From Eutrophocola sp964503965 (GTDB taxonomy: Bacteria; Pseudomonadota; Gammaproteobacteria; Pseudomonadales; Pseudohongiellaceae), in NCBI GenBank assembly GCA_964503965.1, contig CAZDCK010000010.1:16823-80822 (forward strand): 64,000 nucleotides of DNA, given 5' to 3'. The notes beneath the pieces were generated by a model, which did not search any database, had not been told where the DNA came from, and saw only the letters and a program-made list of their open reading frames with translations. The translations under genes and the position numbers were made by a program. This document shows, piece by piece, positions 1 to 8,037 of the stretch (position 1 is the first letter of the stretch; the number at the start of each line of letters is the position of its first letter).

Positions 1-915
1 GTCCTCTCCGATGACAAGCAGGGTATAGATCTCGTTGTCCTCCATGATTCTGGCTGCCTCCGTTGCCAGGGAATTACTGCCAACAGACCTGAAAGAGCTG
101 GTCATCACATCCCTGATTGGCGTCTCGTTAAGGTCGTGGTTACTGTCCAGAAAACGCCGAAGGTCGCCATCGGTAAATACCCCACACACCTTGCCGGACT
201 CATTGGTTACGGTCGTCATTCCCAGTTTCTTAGCCGACATTTCCAGCAGGGAGTCTTTCACAGTAGTGTGTTCAACCACCTGCGGTATATCGTCTCCGCT
301 ATGCATGATGTCACTGACCTTAAGGAGCAGTCTTCGGCCCAGATTGCCTCCGGGGTGGGAAAAGGCAAAATCTTCCGCAGTAAAGCCACGGGCTTCCAGC
401 AAGGCCATGGCCAGGGCGTCTCCCATAACGAGGGTTGCCGTGGTGCTGGTTGTGGGAGCCAGCCCAAGTGGGCAGGCTTCTTCGCTGACACTGATATCAA
501 GATGAGCATTAGCCTCTTTCGCGAGGGGAGATGACTTGTTGCCGGTCAGTGCGATCAGGCTGACGCCCTTGCGTTTCAGGATGGGCAGAATACTGACGAC
601 TTCTGCTGTGGTGCCGGAATTGGAGATAGCGATGACGATATCCTGGTCAGTCACCATACCGATATCCCCATGACTGGCTTCTGCAGGATGGACGAAGTGA
701 GCAGGCGTCCCCGTGCTGGCCAGAGTCGCGGCAATCTTGTTGGCAATATGACCGGATTTGCCCATCCCCATGACAATAACCCGACCCTGGCTGTCCAGGA
801 TCAGTTCACAGGCGTGTTGAAAGCTCTCATCTATTCGGGAGGAAAGGCTATCTATGGCCTCACGTTCAAGACCAATGGTACGCAAGGCGGTCTGTTTCAG
901 CCCGTTCTTATCCAT
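1..915 (-). CDS. kdsD: Arabinose-5-phosphate isomerase, 3' end beyond window
   Basis: Cytoplasmic enzyme converting D-ribulose 5-phosphate to D-arabinose 5-phosphate, the first step of KDO synthesis for lipopolysaccharide. The frame runs off the left edge, leaving 305 codons of a protein that is usually about 325 residues. An N-terminal SIS sugar-isomerase domain is visible (GMGKSGHIANK at residues 50-60, then ISNSGTTAEV). Two CBS repeats follow, around SDIMHSGDD and IRDVMTSSF. The ATG at 915 lies 19 bases inside the end of the antiporter gene, so the two genes overlap and are probably translated together. This matches the yrbG-kdsD order of enterobacteria; kdsC would be expected just outside the window. 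Confidence 0.93.
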   Translation of the reverse strand, partial: MDKNGLKQTALRTIGLEREAIDSLSSRIDESFQHACELILDSQGRVIVMGMGKSGHIANKIAATLASTGTPAHFVHPAEASHGDIGMVTDQDIVIAISNSGTTAEVVSILPILKRKGVSLIALTGNKSSPLAKEANAHLDISVSEEACPLGLAPTTSTTATLVMGDALAMALLEARGFTAEDFAFSHPGGNLGRRLLLKVSDIMHSGDDIPQVVEHTTVKDSLLEMSAKKLGMTTVTNESGKVCGVFTDGDLRRFLDSNHDLNETPIRDVMTSSFRSVGSNSLATEAARIMEDNEIYTLLVIGED

Positions 916-1925
916 GTGTCGTCAGGTAACCTTTGCTGACTGATAATAAGGGTAGCAGTGTAAGCGATATAGATACCCAATAAAACCAGACCGGCCAAAC
1001 GTCCGATCTGTTGTCCCTTGCGGGATCGCATGTAGAGGAAATAGGCACAACCCAGGGTGATGATCATCATGGTGGCATAGTCCCTAGTGAGAATTTCCCG
1101 TTGTAACACAAAAGGGGAAATAAACGCGGGTACCGGAAGTACCAGCAGGATATTCATGATGTTCGAACCAATAATATTGCCCAGCACAAGGTCGTAATGC
1201 CCCTTGAGCGCACTTGTCATGGAGGTGGCGAGTTCCGGCAGGCTCGTACCAACGGCCATGACGGTCAGGCCAATAATAAGCTCGCTTACTCCCAGGGCCA
1301 GGGCAACACTGCGGGCACCTTCCACCAGGATATTGGCACTGATTACGAGTAGCACAAGACCGAACAGGAGCCAGGCAAGCGCTTTTGGGGTAGACATGTC
1401 GTCTGCGATGAACTCATCCGTGACTTCATCCGGGTTGATAAAATCGGGTTCCGGCGCTGTATCATCGGAGGGTTTGTTCAGACTCTTGATCATGCGCCAG
1501 GCAAATACAGCCAATAGGAAGAGCAGGAGCATGCCGTCAAAATAGTTCAGGGTGAAATCCGCAAATATGACAAAGCAAAGGAAAGAAACCAGCAGCAGGG
1601 CGGGCAGCTCCTTTTTCAGCAGTGACATCGGAATATCAATTGGCCGTATCAGGACTGTTATCGCAAGCACAATGCCGAGGTTGGCAATGTTGGAACCAAG
1701 CGCATTACCAATGGCAATAGTCGGGGAGCCATGCAGGGAAGCTGTTGCCGAGGTAAATATCTCCGGCGCAGAAGTACCGAAGGCCACGATGGTCAGGCCA
1801 ATGATTAGTGGAGATACACCCAGATTACGGGCAGTTGTAGAGGCACCAAGCACGAATCGATCGGCGCTCCAGATAAGACCCGCAAATCCAAAGACGATAT
1901 AGACTGCGGAAATAAATATTCCCAT
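897..1925 (-). CDS. yrbG: Calcium/sodium antiporter, YrbG family
   Basis: Inner-membrane CaCA-family cation exchanger of 342 residues, the usual length for YrbG. Both family alpha repeats are visible. The first contains FGTSAPEIF followed by GNALGSNIANLG, and the second contains GTSLPELATS followed by GNIIGSNIMN. About ten hydrophobic segments are split by an acidic cytoplasmic loop (EPDFINPDEVTDEF). The 3' end overlaps kdsD. Transport of Ca2+ against Na+ is a family inference, and the substrate is not proven by sequence. The 214-261 bases upstream form a divergent region shared with the mlaC leader. Confidence 0.88.
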   Translation of the reverse strand: MGIFISAVYIVFGFAGLIWSADRFVLGASTTARNLGVSPLIIGLTIVAFGTSAPEIFTSATASLHGSPTIAIGNALGSNIANLGIVLAITVLIRPIDIPMSLLKKELPALLLVSFLCFVIFADFTLNYFDGMLLLFLLAVFAWRMIKSLNKPSDDTAPEPDFINPDEVTDEFIADDMSTPKALAWLLFGLVLLVISANILVEGARSVALALGVSELIIGLTVMAVGTSLPELATSMTSALKGHYDLVLGNIIGSNIMNILLVLPVPAFISPFVLQREILTRDYATMMIITLGCAYFLYMRSRKGQQIGRLAGLVLLGIYIAYTATLIISQQRLPDDTWIRTG

Positions 1926-2139
1926 GGGTAAGTCCTGGGTAATCGCGCAAGGTGCGCCGGTTACCCGAAATCAAAATTGGCGACAATATGGCAATTATGC
2001 CCTTAATAATCAATAGGCGAAATTCTCAAAATACCCTTATTCCCAATTTAGTTACGTTTCTGTTTCCTGTAAAATGCACTGTACTGAATAAAGCTGAAAT
2101 TTTGCGGGGTTTTTCCGTTTAGGGATAAGAGGAGTCAGA

Positions 2140-2190
2140 ATGATTCCGACCCATAGAATGCTTACAATCCGTTACGGAGATTACACATGA
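2140..2190 (+). CDS. Candidate 16-residue leader peptide coupled to mlaC
   Basis: A 17-codon ORF (MIPTHRMLTIRYGDYT, then stop) starts at an ATG five bases after a strong Shine-Dalgarno sequence, AGAGGAG at 2128-2134. Its TGA overlaps the mlaC ATG as ATGA (2187-2190), an arrangement typical of translational coupling. I recognise no family. It could be a leader peptide controlling mlaC or a remnant of a lost upstream gene such as mlaD. mlaC also has its own GGAG, so coupling need not be obligatory. Confidence 0.4.
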   Translation: MIPTHRMLTIRYGDYT

Positions 2191-2828
2191 ACATCTTGCA
2201 CCGATTCCTTCTCATGTTGAGCCTGGTCTCGGGATCAATGCTTCTCACTACGGCCCCGGTGACGCAGGCTGCGTCGGAATTGTCTGCCCAGGAGGCTGTA
2301 GATATCTACATTAGTGGATTGCTCTCCCGTATGGACGAGATCAAACCACTGTATGAATCAGACAGGGCATCCTATTTCAGTGAAGTAGAAGTGGCCCTGT
2401 CTGAATTTGTGGATTTCAGGGAAGTGGCCAGGGGAGTCATGGCGAAATACAGCCAGGGATCAAGAGGCGCCACAGAAGAACAATTGGACCGTTTTGCTGG
2501 TGTGTTCAGGGAATCACTGGTGGATTTTTATGGCAGTGCGCTGGCAGAGTATGGTGGCGTTGAGTACGAATTCCTGGAAAACAGGCGGCAGGATAGCAAT
2601 CCGGAGCGTTCATCCAATGTGCGCATGGCAATGATCAGTGCAGATGACAGTCGAATTGAGGTGCAATACACCATGTTCCTGAATGAGCAGCGTGAGTGGA
2701 AATTGCGCAACCTCTATGTGGAGGGCGTAAATCTGCGCCGTCAGTACCATTCCAGATTTGACAGCCTGATGAACAGCAACGAGTTTGATATAGACCGGGT
2801 TATCGACCTGTGGCATATCGTGGAATGA
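2187..2828 (+). CDS. mlaC: Periplasmic phospholipid-binding protein MlaC
   Basis: Member of the Tol_Tol_Ttg2/MlaC family, periplasmic shuttles that carry phospholipids between the outer-membrane MlaA complex and the inner-membrane MlaFEDB transporter. The 213-residue protein begins with a signal peptide (hydrophobic core near residues 8-22, probable cleavage after TQA-A at about 28). It keeps family features such as FVDFREVARGVMAKY and the C-terminal EWKLRNLYVEGVNLRRQYHSRFDSL. A GGAG at 2176-2179 precedes the ATG. The usual mlaF, mlaE and mlaD upstream and mlaB downstream are all missing here, although mlaC still sits next to ibaG and murA. Confidence 0.88.
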   Translation: MNILHRFLLMLSLVSGSMLLTTAPVTQAASELSAQEAVDIYISGLLSRMDEIKPLYESDRASYFSEVEVALSEFVDFREVARGVMAKYSQGSRGATEEQLDRFAGVFRESLVDFYGSALAEYGGVEYEFLENRRQDSNPERSSNVRMAMISADDSRIEVQYTMFLNEQREWKLRNLYVEGVNLRRQYHSRFDSLMNSNEFDIDRVIDLWHIVE

Positions 2829-2880
2829 GCGTTTCAACGCTTCAATGCTGAGAAGAAACGCAACCGGAGAACACAAAAGA

Positions 2881-3117
2881 ATGACGACTGAAGAAATAGA
2901 AAAAATGCTTGCCGACGAATTTGCTAATGCAGATATCCAGGTAAGCGGTGGTGACGGCAGTTACCAGGTAAGCATGGTATCGGACGCCTTTGAAGGTCTG
3001 AATGCTGTGAAAAGACAGCAGTCTGTCTACCGAGTACTCAATCCTCACATTGCCAGTGGTGTAATCCATGCGATCAATATGCAGTTGAAGACTCCGGGAG
3101 AGCATGAACAGGCGTAA
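2881..3117 (+). CDS. ibaG: BolA-family protein IbaG
   Basis: Small cytosolic BolA-like protein of 78 residues. Family members pair with monothiol glutaredoxins in iron-sulfur handling, and IbaG is linked to acid stress and envelope traits. The sequence keeps the BolA core (FEGLNAVKRQQSVYRVLNPH, then IHAINMQLKTP). The ATG at 2881 is chosen over an in-frame ATG at 2845 because a GGAG lies just upstream and the encoded N-terminus fits the family. It lies between mlaC and murA as in E. coli and Pseudomonas, and a terminator follows. Confidence 0.9.
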   Translation: MTTEEIEKMLADEFANADIQVSGGDGSYQVSMVSDAFEGLNAVKRQQSVYRVLNPHIASGVIHAINMQLKTPGEHEQA

Positions 3118-3143
3118 TGCGCGAGAGGCTGGCGAACTTGCTG

Positions 3144-3170
3144 AAAGGTCCCTCACGGGGCCTTTTTTTT
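3144..3170 (+). terminator. Intrinsic terminator after ibaG
   Basis: The stem AAAGGTCCC/GGGGCCTTT, with a four-base loop and one T-G wobble, is followed directly by a run of eight T. It separates mlaC-ibaG from murA. Confidence 0.85.
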
Positions 3171-3237
3171 GATTTGTGCATAGCCTGTGGGAAGTGCCGG
3201 TAAGGTTGAAATTTATTCAGCGGCACGCCTGGAAAAT

Positions 3238-3246
3238 TGCTAGAAT
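3238..3246 (+). promoter_or_regulatory. Candidate extended -10 promoter for murA
   Basis: TGCTAGAAT matches an extended -10 element (TGn plus TAGAAT) about 94 bases before the murA ATG and downstream of the ibaG terminator. No -35 at normal spacing is convincing, so the call is tentative. Confidence 0.35.
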
Positions 3247-3339
3247 GGCGCACAACTTTTTTGGGCCTGACAGCCATCCAGACAATATGGCAAAGCAAGG
3301 AAAGCATGCCTGCGGCGAAACACGTCGAGAGGAACAATA

Positions 3340-4602
3340 ATGGATAAACTTGAAATACACGGAGGCATTCCCCTGCAGGGAGAAATCCGCATTGCAGGGG
3401 CAAAAAACTCGGCTTTGCCGATAATGGCGTCTACGCTGCTGACAAAAGAGACCGTAAAAGTCGGTAATTTGCCACACCTGTATGACATTACCACCATGCT
3501 GGAGCTTCTTGGCTGCATGGGAGTGGAGTCCATTGTGGGTGAGAAATTGGGTGTGGAAATCTGCAGTGCACCAATCAGGCATTTCAGTGCACCCTATGAG
3601 CTGGTAAAAACCATGCGTGCCTCCATACTGGTGCTGGGACCGCTGCTGGCCCATTTTGGACAGGCGGAAGTGGCTCTCCCGGGAGGATGTGCCATCGGGA
3701 GCAGGCCAGTAAATCTCCATTTGTCTGCCTTAAAGAAAATGGGTGCAGATATTAGTGTTGAAGAGGGGTATATCAAGGCCAGCGTTGATGGCAGACTTAA
3801 GGGCGCCCATATTTTCATGGATCTGGTGACGGTAACAGGAACAGAGAATGTCATGATGGCTGCCTGTCTGGCAGATGGAAAAACCGTGATAGAGAATGCC
3901 GCGAGGGAGCCGGAAGTGGTCGATCTTGCCCTCTGCCTTAAAGCCATGGGAGCCGATATTTCCGGCGAGGGGTCTGACACCATTACAATCAATGGCGTCG
4001 AGGAACTGCATGGCTGTGAATACAATGTCATGCCTGACAGGATTGAAACAGGCACTTACCTGATTGCCACAGCGGCAACCCGGGGGAAGATAAAGGTCAA
4101 GGATACGCGTCCGGATATACTGGAAGCGGTGTTGAGCAAACTTGAGGAAGCCGGCGCCCATATAGAAGTGGGAGACGACTGGATTTCACTGGACATGAAG
4201 GGGAAAAGACCGAAAGCCGTCTCCCTGACTACCGCTCCCTACCCGGCATTTCCCACGGATATGCAGGCCCAGTTTACGGCACTTAACGCTGTCGCTGAGG
4301 GGGCCGGGCTTATAACAGAAACGGTGTTTGAAAATCGCTTCATGCATGTCCATGAGATGAATCGTATGGGCGCAGATCTCAAGATTGAGGGAAATACCGT
4401 GGTGGTTAACGGTAAGGAGATACTCAAGGGAGCACCAGTTATGGCGACCGATCTGCGTGCTTCAGCCAGCCTGATCATTGCCGGGCTCATGTCTGAAAGC
4501 CAGACTACCGTGGACCGAATTTACCATATCGATCGCGGCTATGAATGTATTGAAGAAAAACTTCAGTTGCTTGGTGCCAGGATCAAGCGGCTGCCATCCT
4601 GA
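3340..4602 (+). CDS. murA: UDP-N-acetylglucosamine 1-carboxyvinyltransferase
   Basis: Cytoplasmic enzyme of the first committed peptidoglycan step; it transfers enolpyruvate from PEP to UDP-GlcNAc. The 420-residue length is standard. The N-terminal AKNSALPIMA and the catalytic loop GGCAIGSRPVNLH are present. The loop cysteine (about residue 117) is the residue targeted by fosfomycin, so classical sensitivity is predicted. The ATG follows AGAGGA. It is the first gene of a murA-hisG-hisD run with short gaps, the same arrangement as in Pseudomonas. Confidence 0.97.
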   Translation: MDKLEIHGGIPLQGEIRIAGAKNSALPIMASTLLTKETVKVGNLPHLYDITTMLELLGCMGVESIVGEKLGVEICSAPIRHFSAPYELVKTMRASILVLGPLLAHFGQAEVALPGGCAIGSRPVNLHLSALKKMGADISVEEGYIKASVDGRLKGAHIFMDLVTVTGTENVMMAACLADGKTVIENAAREPEVVDLALCLKAMGADISGEGSDTITINGVEELHGCEYNVMPDRIETGTYLIATAATRGKIKVKDTRPDILEAVLSKLEEAGAHIEVGDDWISLDMKGKRPKAVSLTTAPYPAFPTDMQAQFTALNAVAEGAGLITETVFENRFMHVHEMNRMGADLKIEGNTVVVNGKEILKGAPVMATDLRASASLIIAGLMSESQTTVDRIYHIDRGYECIEEKLQLLGARIKRLPS

Positions 4603-4618
4603 TAGATAGAATCAAACA

Positions 4619-5260
4619 ATGAGTGCAGACAAACTGGTCATCGCCCTGACCAAGGGGCGAATTCTAGAGGAAGTTTTACCACTGCTGGAAAAAGCAGGGA
4701 TCATACCTGCAGAGGATATCAATAACAGCCGGAAGCTTATTTTCGAGAGTAATCTGCCTGATGTGCAGATTATGGTGATACGTGGTTCTGATGTGCCAAC
4801 CTACGTTGAGTTGGGAAGCGCCGATGTGGGTATAACAGGTAAGGACATTCTCATGGAAAACGGGTCTGACGGTTTTTATGAACCACTTGATCTGAAACTG
4901 GCCACTTGCAGAATGATGACAGCAGCGCCCGTCAACCAGGCCGAGACACCGAAGCGGCTGCGTGTAGCCAGCAAGTTTGTGAATATTGCCAAGAATTATT
5001 TCTCGGAACATGGGCGGCAGGTAGATATCATCAAACTCAACGGTGCACTGGAACTTGCTCCGATTATGGGGCTTGCTGACTGCATTGTGGATATCGTGGA
5101 TACGGGCAAAACACTCAAGGCCAACGGATTGGAGCCTAAAGAACATATCGCGGACATCAGTACCCGGGTAATCGTCAATAAAGCCTCAATGAAGATCAAA
5201 CACAACCGCGTTCAGTCATTACTGAAAAGACTGGGCGATGCCGTTGGAGGCAGGGTCTGA
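4619..5260 (+). CDS. hisG: ATP phosphoribosyltransferase, short form
   Basis: Catalyses the first step of histidine synthesis, joining ATP and PRPP. At 213 residues it is the short HisG_S form, which lacks the C-terminal ACT-like regulatory domain of the roughly 300-residue long form. Family motifs include LTKGRILEEVLPLL, a VELGSADVGITGKD segment and the PRPP loop DIVDTGKTLKANGL. Short HisG proteins need a separate HisZ partner for activity and feedback control; none is in this window. It lies 16 bases after murA and 3 bases before hisD. Confidence 0.95.
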   Translation: MSADKLVIALTKGRILEEVLPLLEKAGIIPAEDINNSRKLIFESNLPDVQIMVIRGSDVPTYVELGSADVGITGKDILMENGSDGFYEPLDLKLATCRMMTAAPVNQAETPKRLRVASKFVNIAKNYFSEHGRQVDIIKLNGALELAPIMGLADCIVDIVDTGKTLKANGLEPKEHIADISTRVIVNKASMKIKHNRVQSLLKRLGDAVGGRV

Positions 5261-5263
5261 TCC

Positions 5264-6568
5264 ATGGGTGTCACAATCAAACGCCTTGATTATTCGATGC
5301 CGGCCTTCAAGAAAGAGCTGGAAAAGGCGCTCGCCTGGGAATCCATTTCCAACCAGAGTGTTCAGGATACCGTCAGTCGTATCCTTGCTGATGTCCAGGC
5401 CAGGGGAGATCAGGCTGTCATCGAATTGACCAATCAGTTTGACGGGCTGGATGTGACGTCAATGGAACAGTTGAGCATACCCCGGGAAACCCTCCACCAA
5501 TGCCTCGAGACCCTGCCTTCCGAGCAGGTGGGGGCGCTTGAAAAGGCGGCAGATCGTATCCGTCGCTATCACGAAAAGCAAAAGCAGGGATCCTGGGAAT
5601 ACACTGACCCGGATGGTTCCGTGTACGGTCAAAAAGTAACCCCGCTGGATCGTGTTGGTATGTATGTACCTGGTGGAAAGGCTGTCTATCCATCCACAGT
5701 CCTCATGGATGCCATTCCTGCCCGCGTCGCCGGTGTTGGTGAAATCGTTGCTACCTTACCTACCCCAGGGGGGGTGAAAAATCCGTTGGTGCTGGCAGCG
5801 CTAGCGCTGGCCGAAGTGGATCATGTGTTCACCATCGGCGGGGCCCAAGCTGTGGCGGCACTGGCTTATGGTACTGAATCAGTGCCCAGAGTTGACAAGA
5901 TTGTTGGTCCGGGCAATATCTTCGTGGCGACTGCCAAGAAAGCGGTTTTCGGGCAGGTTGGTATCGATATGGTGGCCGGTCCCTCGGAAATTCTTGTGAT
6001 TTGTGATGGAAAAACAGATCCGGACTGGATTGCCATGGACCTTTTTTCCCAGGCTGAACACGATGAAGACGCCCAGTCCATTCTGGTGTGTACTGACACG
6101 GATTTCATGACTCGGGTGGAACAGAGTATAGATAGGTTGGTGGGTGAGATGCCAAGACAGGAAATCATCAGGGAATCACTTGAATCCAGAGGGCTGTTAA
6201 TTCAGGTTGCTGATCTTGGTGAAGCTGCTGAAGTATGCAACCTAGTTGCTCCTGAGCACCTGGAGCTGTCCGTGGAAGATCCCCGGGGAATGCTTGATGA
6301 TATTCGCCATGCCGGCGCAATCTTCATGGGGCGTTATACCTCTGAATCTCTGGGTGATTACTGTGCAGGTCCAAGTCATGTGCTACCTACTTCCGGCACG
6401 GCTCGTTTCTCTTCAGCCCTTGGTGTGTATGATTTTCAGAAGCGTTCTTCAATTATTGAATGTACGGAATCAACAGCCAGGGAACTGGCCGGAACGGCTT
6501 CAGTACTGGCTAATGCCGAGGGTTTGATTGCCCATGCACTGTCTGCCGAATACAGGGATCGGGACTGA
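5264..6568 (+). CDS. hisD: Histidinol dehydrogenase
   Basis: Zinc- and NAD-dependent enzyme that performs the last two oxidations from L-histidinol to L-histidine. It has 434 residues, as usual. Signature stretches include MYVPGGKAVYPSTVLMD, IDMVAGPSEILVICDG, LFSQAEHDEDAQSILV and APEHLEL, plus GPSHVLPTSGTARFSS near the end. It starts 3 bases after hisG. The hisC that often follows in Pseudomonas is absent, because a convergent protease gene begins after a one-base gap with no terminator between the two. Confidence 0.96.
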   Translation: MGVTIKRLDYSMPAFKKELEKALAWESISNQSVQDTVSRILADVQARGDQAVIELTNQFDGLDVTSMEQLSIPRETLHQCLETLPSEQVGALEKAADRIRRYHEKQKQGSWEYTDPDGSVYGQKVTPLDRVGMYVPGGKAVYPSTVLMDAIPARVAGVGEIVATLPTPGGVKNPLVLAALALAEVDHVFTIGGAQAVAALAYGTESVPRVDKIVGPGNIFVATAKKAVFGQVGIDMVAGPSEILVICDGKTDPDWIAMDLFSQAEHDEDAQSILVCTDTDFMTRVEQSIDRLVGEMPRQEIIRESLESRGLLIQVADLGEAAEVCNLVAPEHLELSVEDPRGMLDDIRHAGAIFMGRYTSESLGDYCAGPSHVLPTSGTARFSSALGVYDFQKRSSIIECTESTARELAGTASVLANAEGLIAHALSAEYRDRD

Positions 6569-6569
6569 G

Positions 6570-7817
6570 CTAATTTAAACCCGAGTCTCCTTCAAAGAGC
6601 TTGGGATCCATTAAATTTCTCAAGAGGCTTTCGCCAAAAGGGTTAGGATCCAGCAACTGGGTTTCTTCAGTCAACCATAAAACGGCATTGCCGGTGCCGA
6701 GAACAATGGGTATTTCCAGGACTTCCGCTTTTCTGTGGACAGTAGCAATTACTGTGTCGCCCGGATTCATGCTATTGGTTTTCTGAACGGCATTGTAGGC
6801 GGATGGTCCATCGACAATATCAATGTCTGCCAGTCGGGTAATAATGTCATCTTTCTTAATGCCTGCTTTGTCCGCAGGTCCGTTCTGGGATACTTCTTCT
6901 ATCCATAGCCCCGCAGCATCGGCGTCTAGGAGCAAGCGGCTGAAACTGATCCTCGCGAATCTGCCGACAACGCCTAAAAATCCACCGGGGTCCCTTTCTA
7001 TATAGCGCTGCATAAGATCAAATGCCCGGGCTGCAGGGACAGCGAAACTGATTCCTTCTGAACCACCGGACTCACTGACGATAGTGGAGTTGATGCCTAC
7101 AAGTTTCCCATCAACATCGATGAGCGCTCCACCGGAATTTCCGGGATTGATTGCTGCATCCGTCTGAATGACATAACTGTCTCCACTTGCCAGCAGGGCG
7201 CTGATAATACCGAAGGTCACCGATTGTCCAATGTTTCTGGGGTTACCAATAGCCAGGACGACATCACCAACATCCAGGGTACTTTCCTGTGCTGCCGAAA
7301 CATAGGGAAGCTCTGTGTCATCGATTTTAAGCAAAGCCAGATCATTGGCTTCCTCAATGGCGACAATGCTTGCTCCAACACTTCGGCCATCGTAAAGCGT
7401 GATGGTTATAGTCGGTAGTGGTTCGTTTGGATTTCTGACCAAATCTGGGTCTTGCAACTCGAAGATATGGTAACTGGTGATAATATAACCGTCAGGTGAA
7501 ATGATGACTCCGGAGCCAAGACTGCTGCTTTCATCAGCGGCATAATAACGTTGCGACTGGAATGGATTGATGACTTCTTCACCAATTAATCGGCCCACCT
7601 CAGCCGTAGAGTTGATACTGACAACGGCAGGCGCCGTCTTGGCGATGGCATCGGAATAGGAGTAGGAATTGATGGTGACCTGCTGTACAGGTTGGTCCGG
7701 CAGGTAGACTTCAAGGCCAGGAATCTTGTCAGCAAAGCGGGGCAGTTGCAGCAGAGCCAGGCCAAAAACTAGCCCTCCAATTGCTGGCCATATAATAAAG
7801 TTAACAACCTTGCTCAT
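6570..7817 (-). CDS. degS: DegS/AlgW-like membrane-anchored serine protease
   Basis: S1C (HtrA) family protease with a single PDZ domain. In relatives it senses misfolded outer-membrane proteins and cleaves the anti-sigma factor RseA/MucA to release sigma-E/AlgU. One N-terminal transmembrane segment (residues 6-25) anchors the protease in the periplasm. The catalytic triad is His117 (ITSYHIF), Asp159 (NDLALLK) and Ser228 (NPGNSGGALID). The PDZ domain spans about residues 278-372. At 415 residues it is longer than DegS (about 355), with an extra loop near 123-137 and a C-terminal tail after the PDZ. Neighbours are as in Pseudomonas algW. No recognisable Shine-Dalgarno sequence precedes ATG 7817. 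Confidence 0.9.
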   Translation of the reverse strand: MSKVVNFIIWPAIGGLVFGLALLQLPRFADKIPGLEVYLPDQPVQQVTINSYSYSDAIAKTAPAVVSINSTAEVGRLIGEEVINPFQSQRYYAADESSSLGSGVIISPDGYIITSYHIFELQDPDLVRNPNEPLPTITITLYDGRSVGASIVAIEEANDLALLKIDDTELPYVSAAQESTLDVGDVVLAIGNPRNIGQSVTFGIISALLASGDSYVIQTDAAINPGNSGGALIDVDGKLVGINSTIVSESGGSEGISFAVPAARAFDLMQRYIERDPGGFLGVVGRFARISFSRLLLDADAAGLWIEEVSQNGPADKAGIKKDDIITRLADIDIVDGPSAYNAVQKTNSMNPGDTVIATVHRKAEVLEIPIVLGTGNAVLWLTEETQLLDPNPFGESLLRNLMDPKLFEGDSGLN

Positions 7818-7838
7818 AAAATGCCGTTTAACAGTTGA

Positions 7839-7890
7839 TGCAAATTTCTATGCAACTTTTTTGCAATTGTTTTGCAATTGTTTTGCAATT
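7839..7890. repeat. Phased TGCAA array upstream of the degS-like gene
   Basis: TGCAA occurs at 7839, 7851, 7862, 7873 and 7884, giving spacings of 12, 11, 11 and 11 bases, about one helical turn. The last three copies sit in near-identical TGCAATTGTTT units. The block lies 22-73 bases upstream of the leftward protease start, where its promoter should be. It could be a cooperative regulator array or an A/T-phased bend. Confidence 0.6.
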
Positions 7891-7936
7891 TTAGTGGTGC
7901 CTGCAGAATCCGGTTTCTAGAGCACCTTTATTGTCT

Positions 7937-7966
7937 TTGTTATCATTGCTGACCAAGTAGTATAAC
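7937..7966 (+). promoter_or_regulatory. Candidate sigma-70 promoter for the Nif3-family gene
   Basis: TTGTTA, an 18-base spacer and TATAAC (7961-7966) lie about 72 bases before the Nif3-family ATG. The -10 is good and the -35 is moderate. Confidence 0.45.
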
Positions 7967-8037
7967 TCAAATAATGCCCTGGGGCAGACATGTCCGGGTG
8001 CTTGCCCTGAACACAGGTTTCAGGAGGATTTTTTTTC

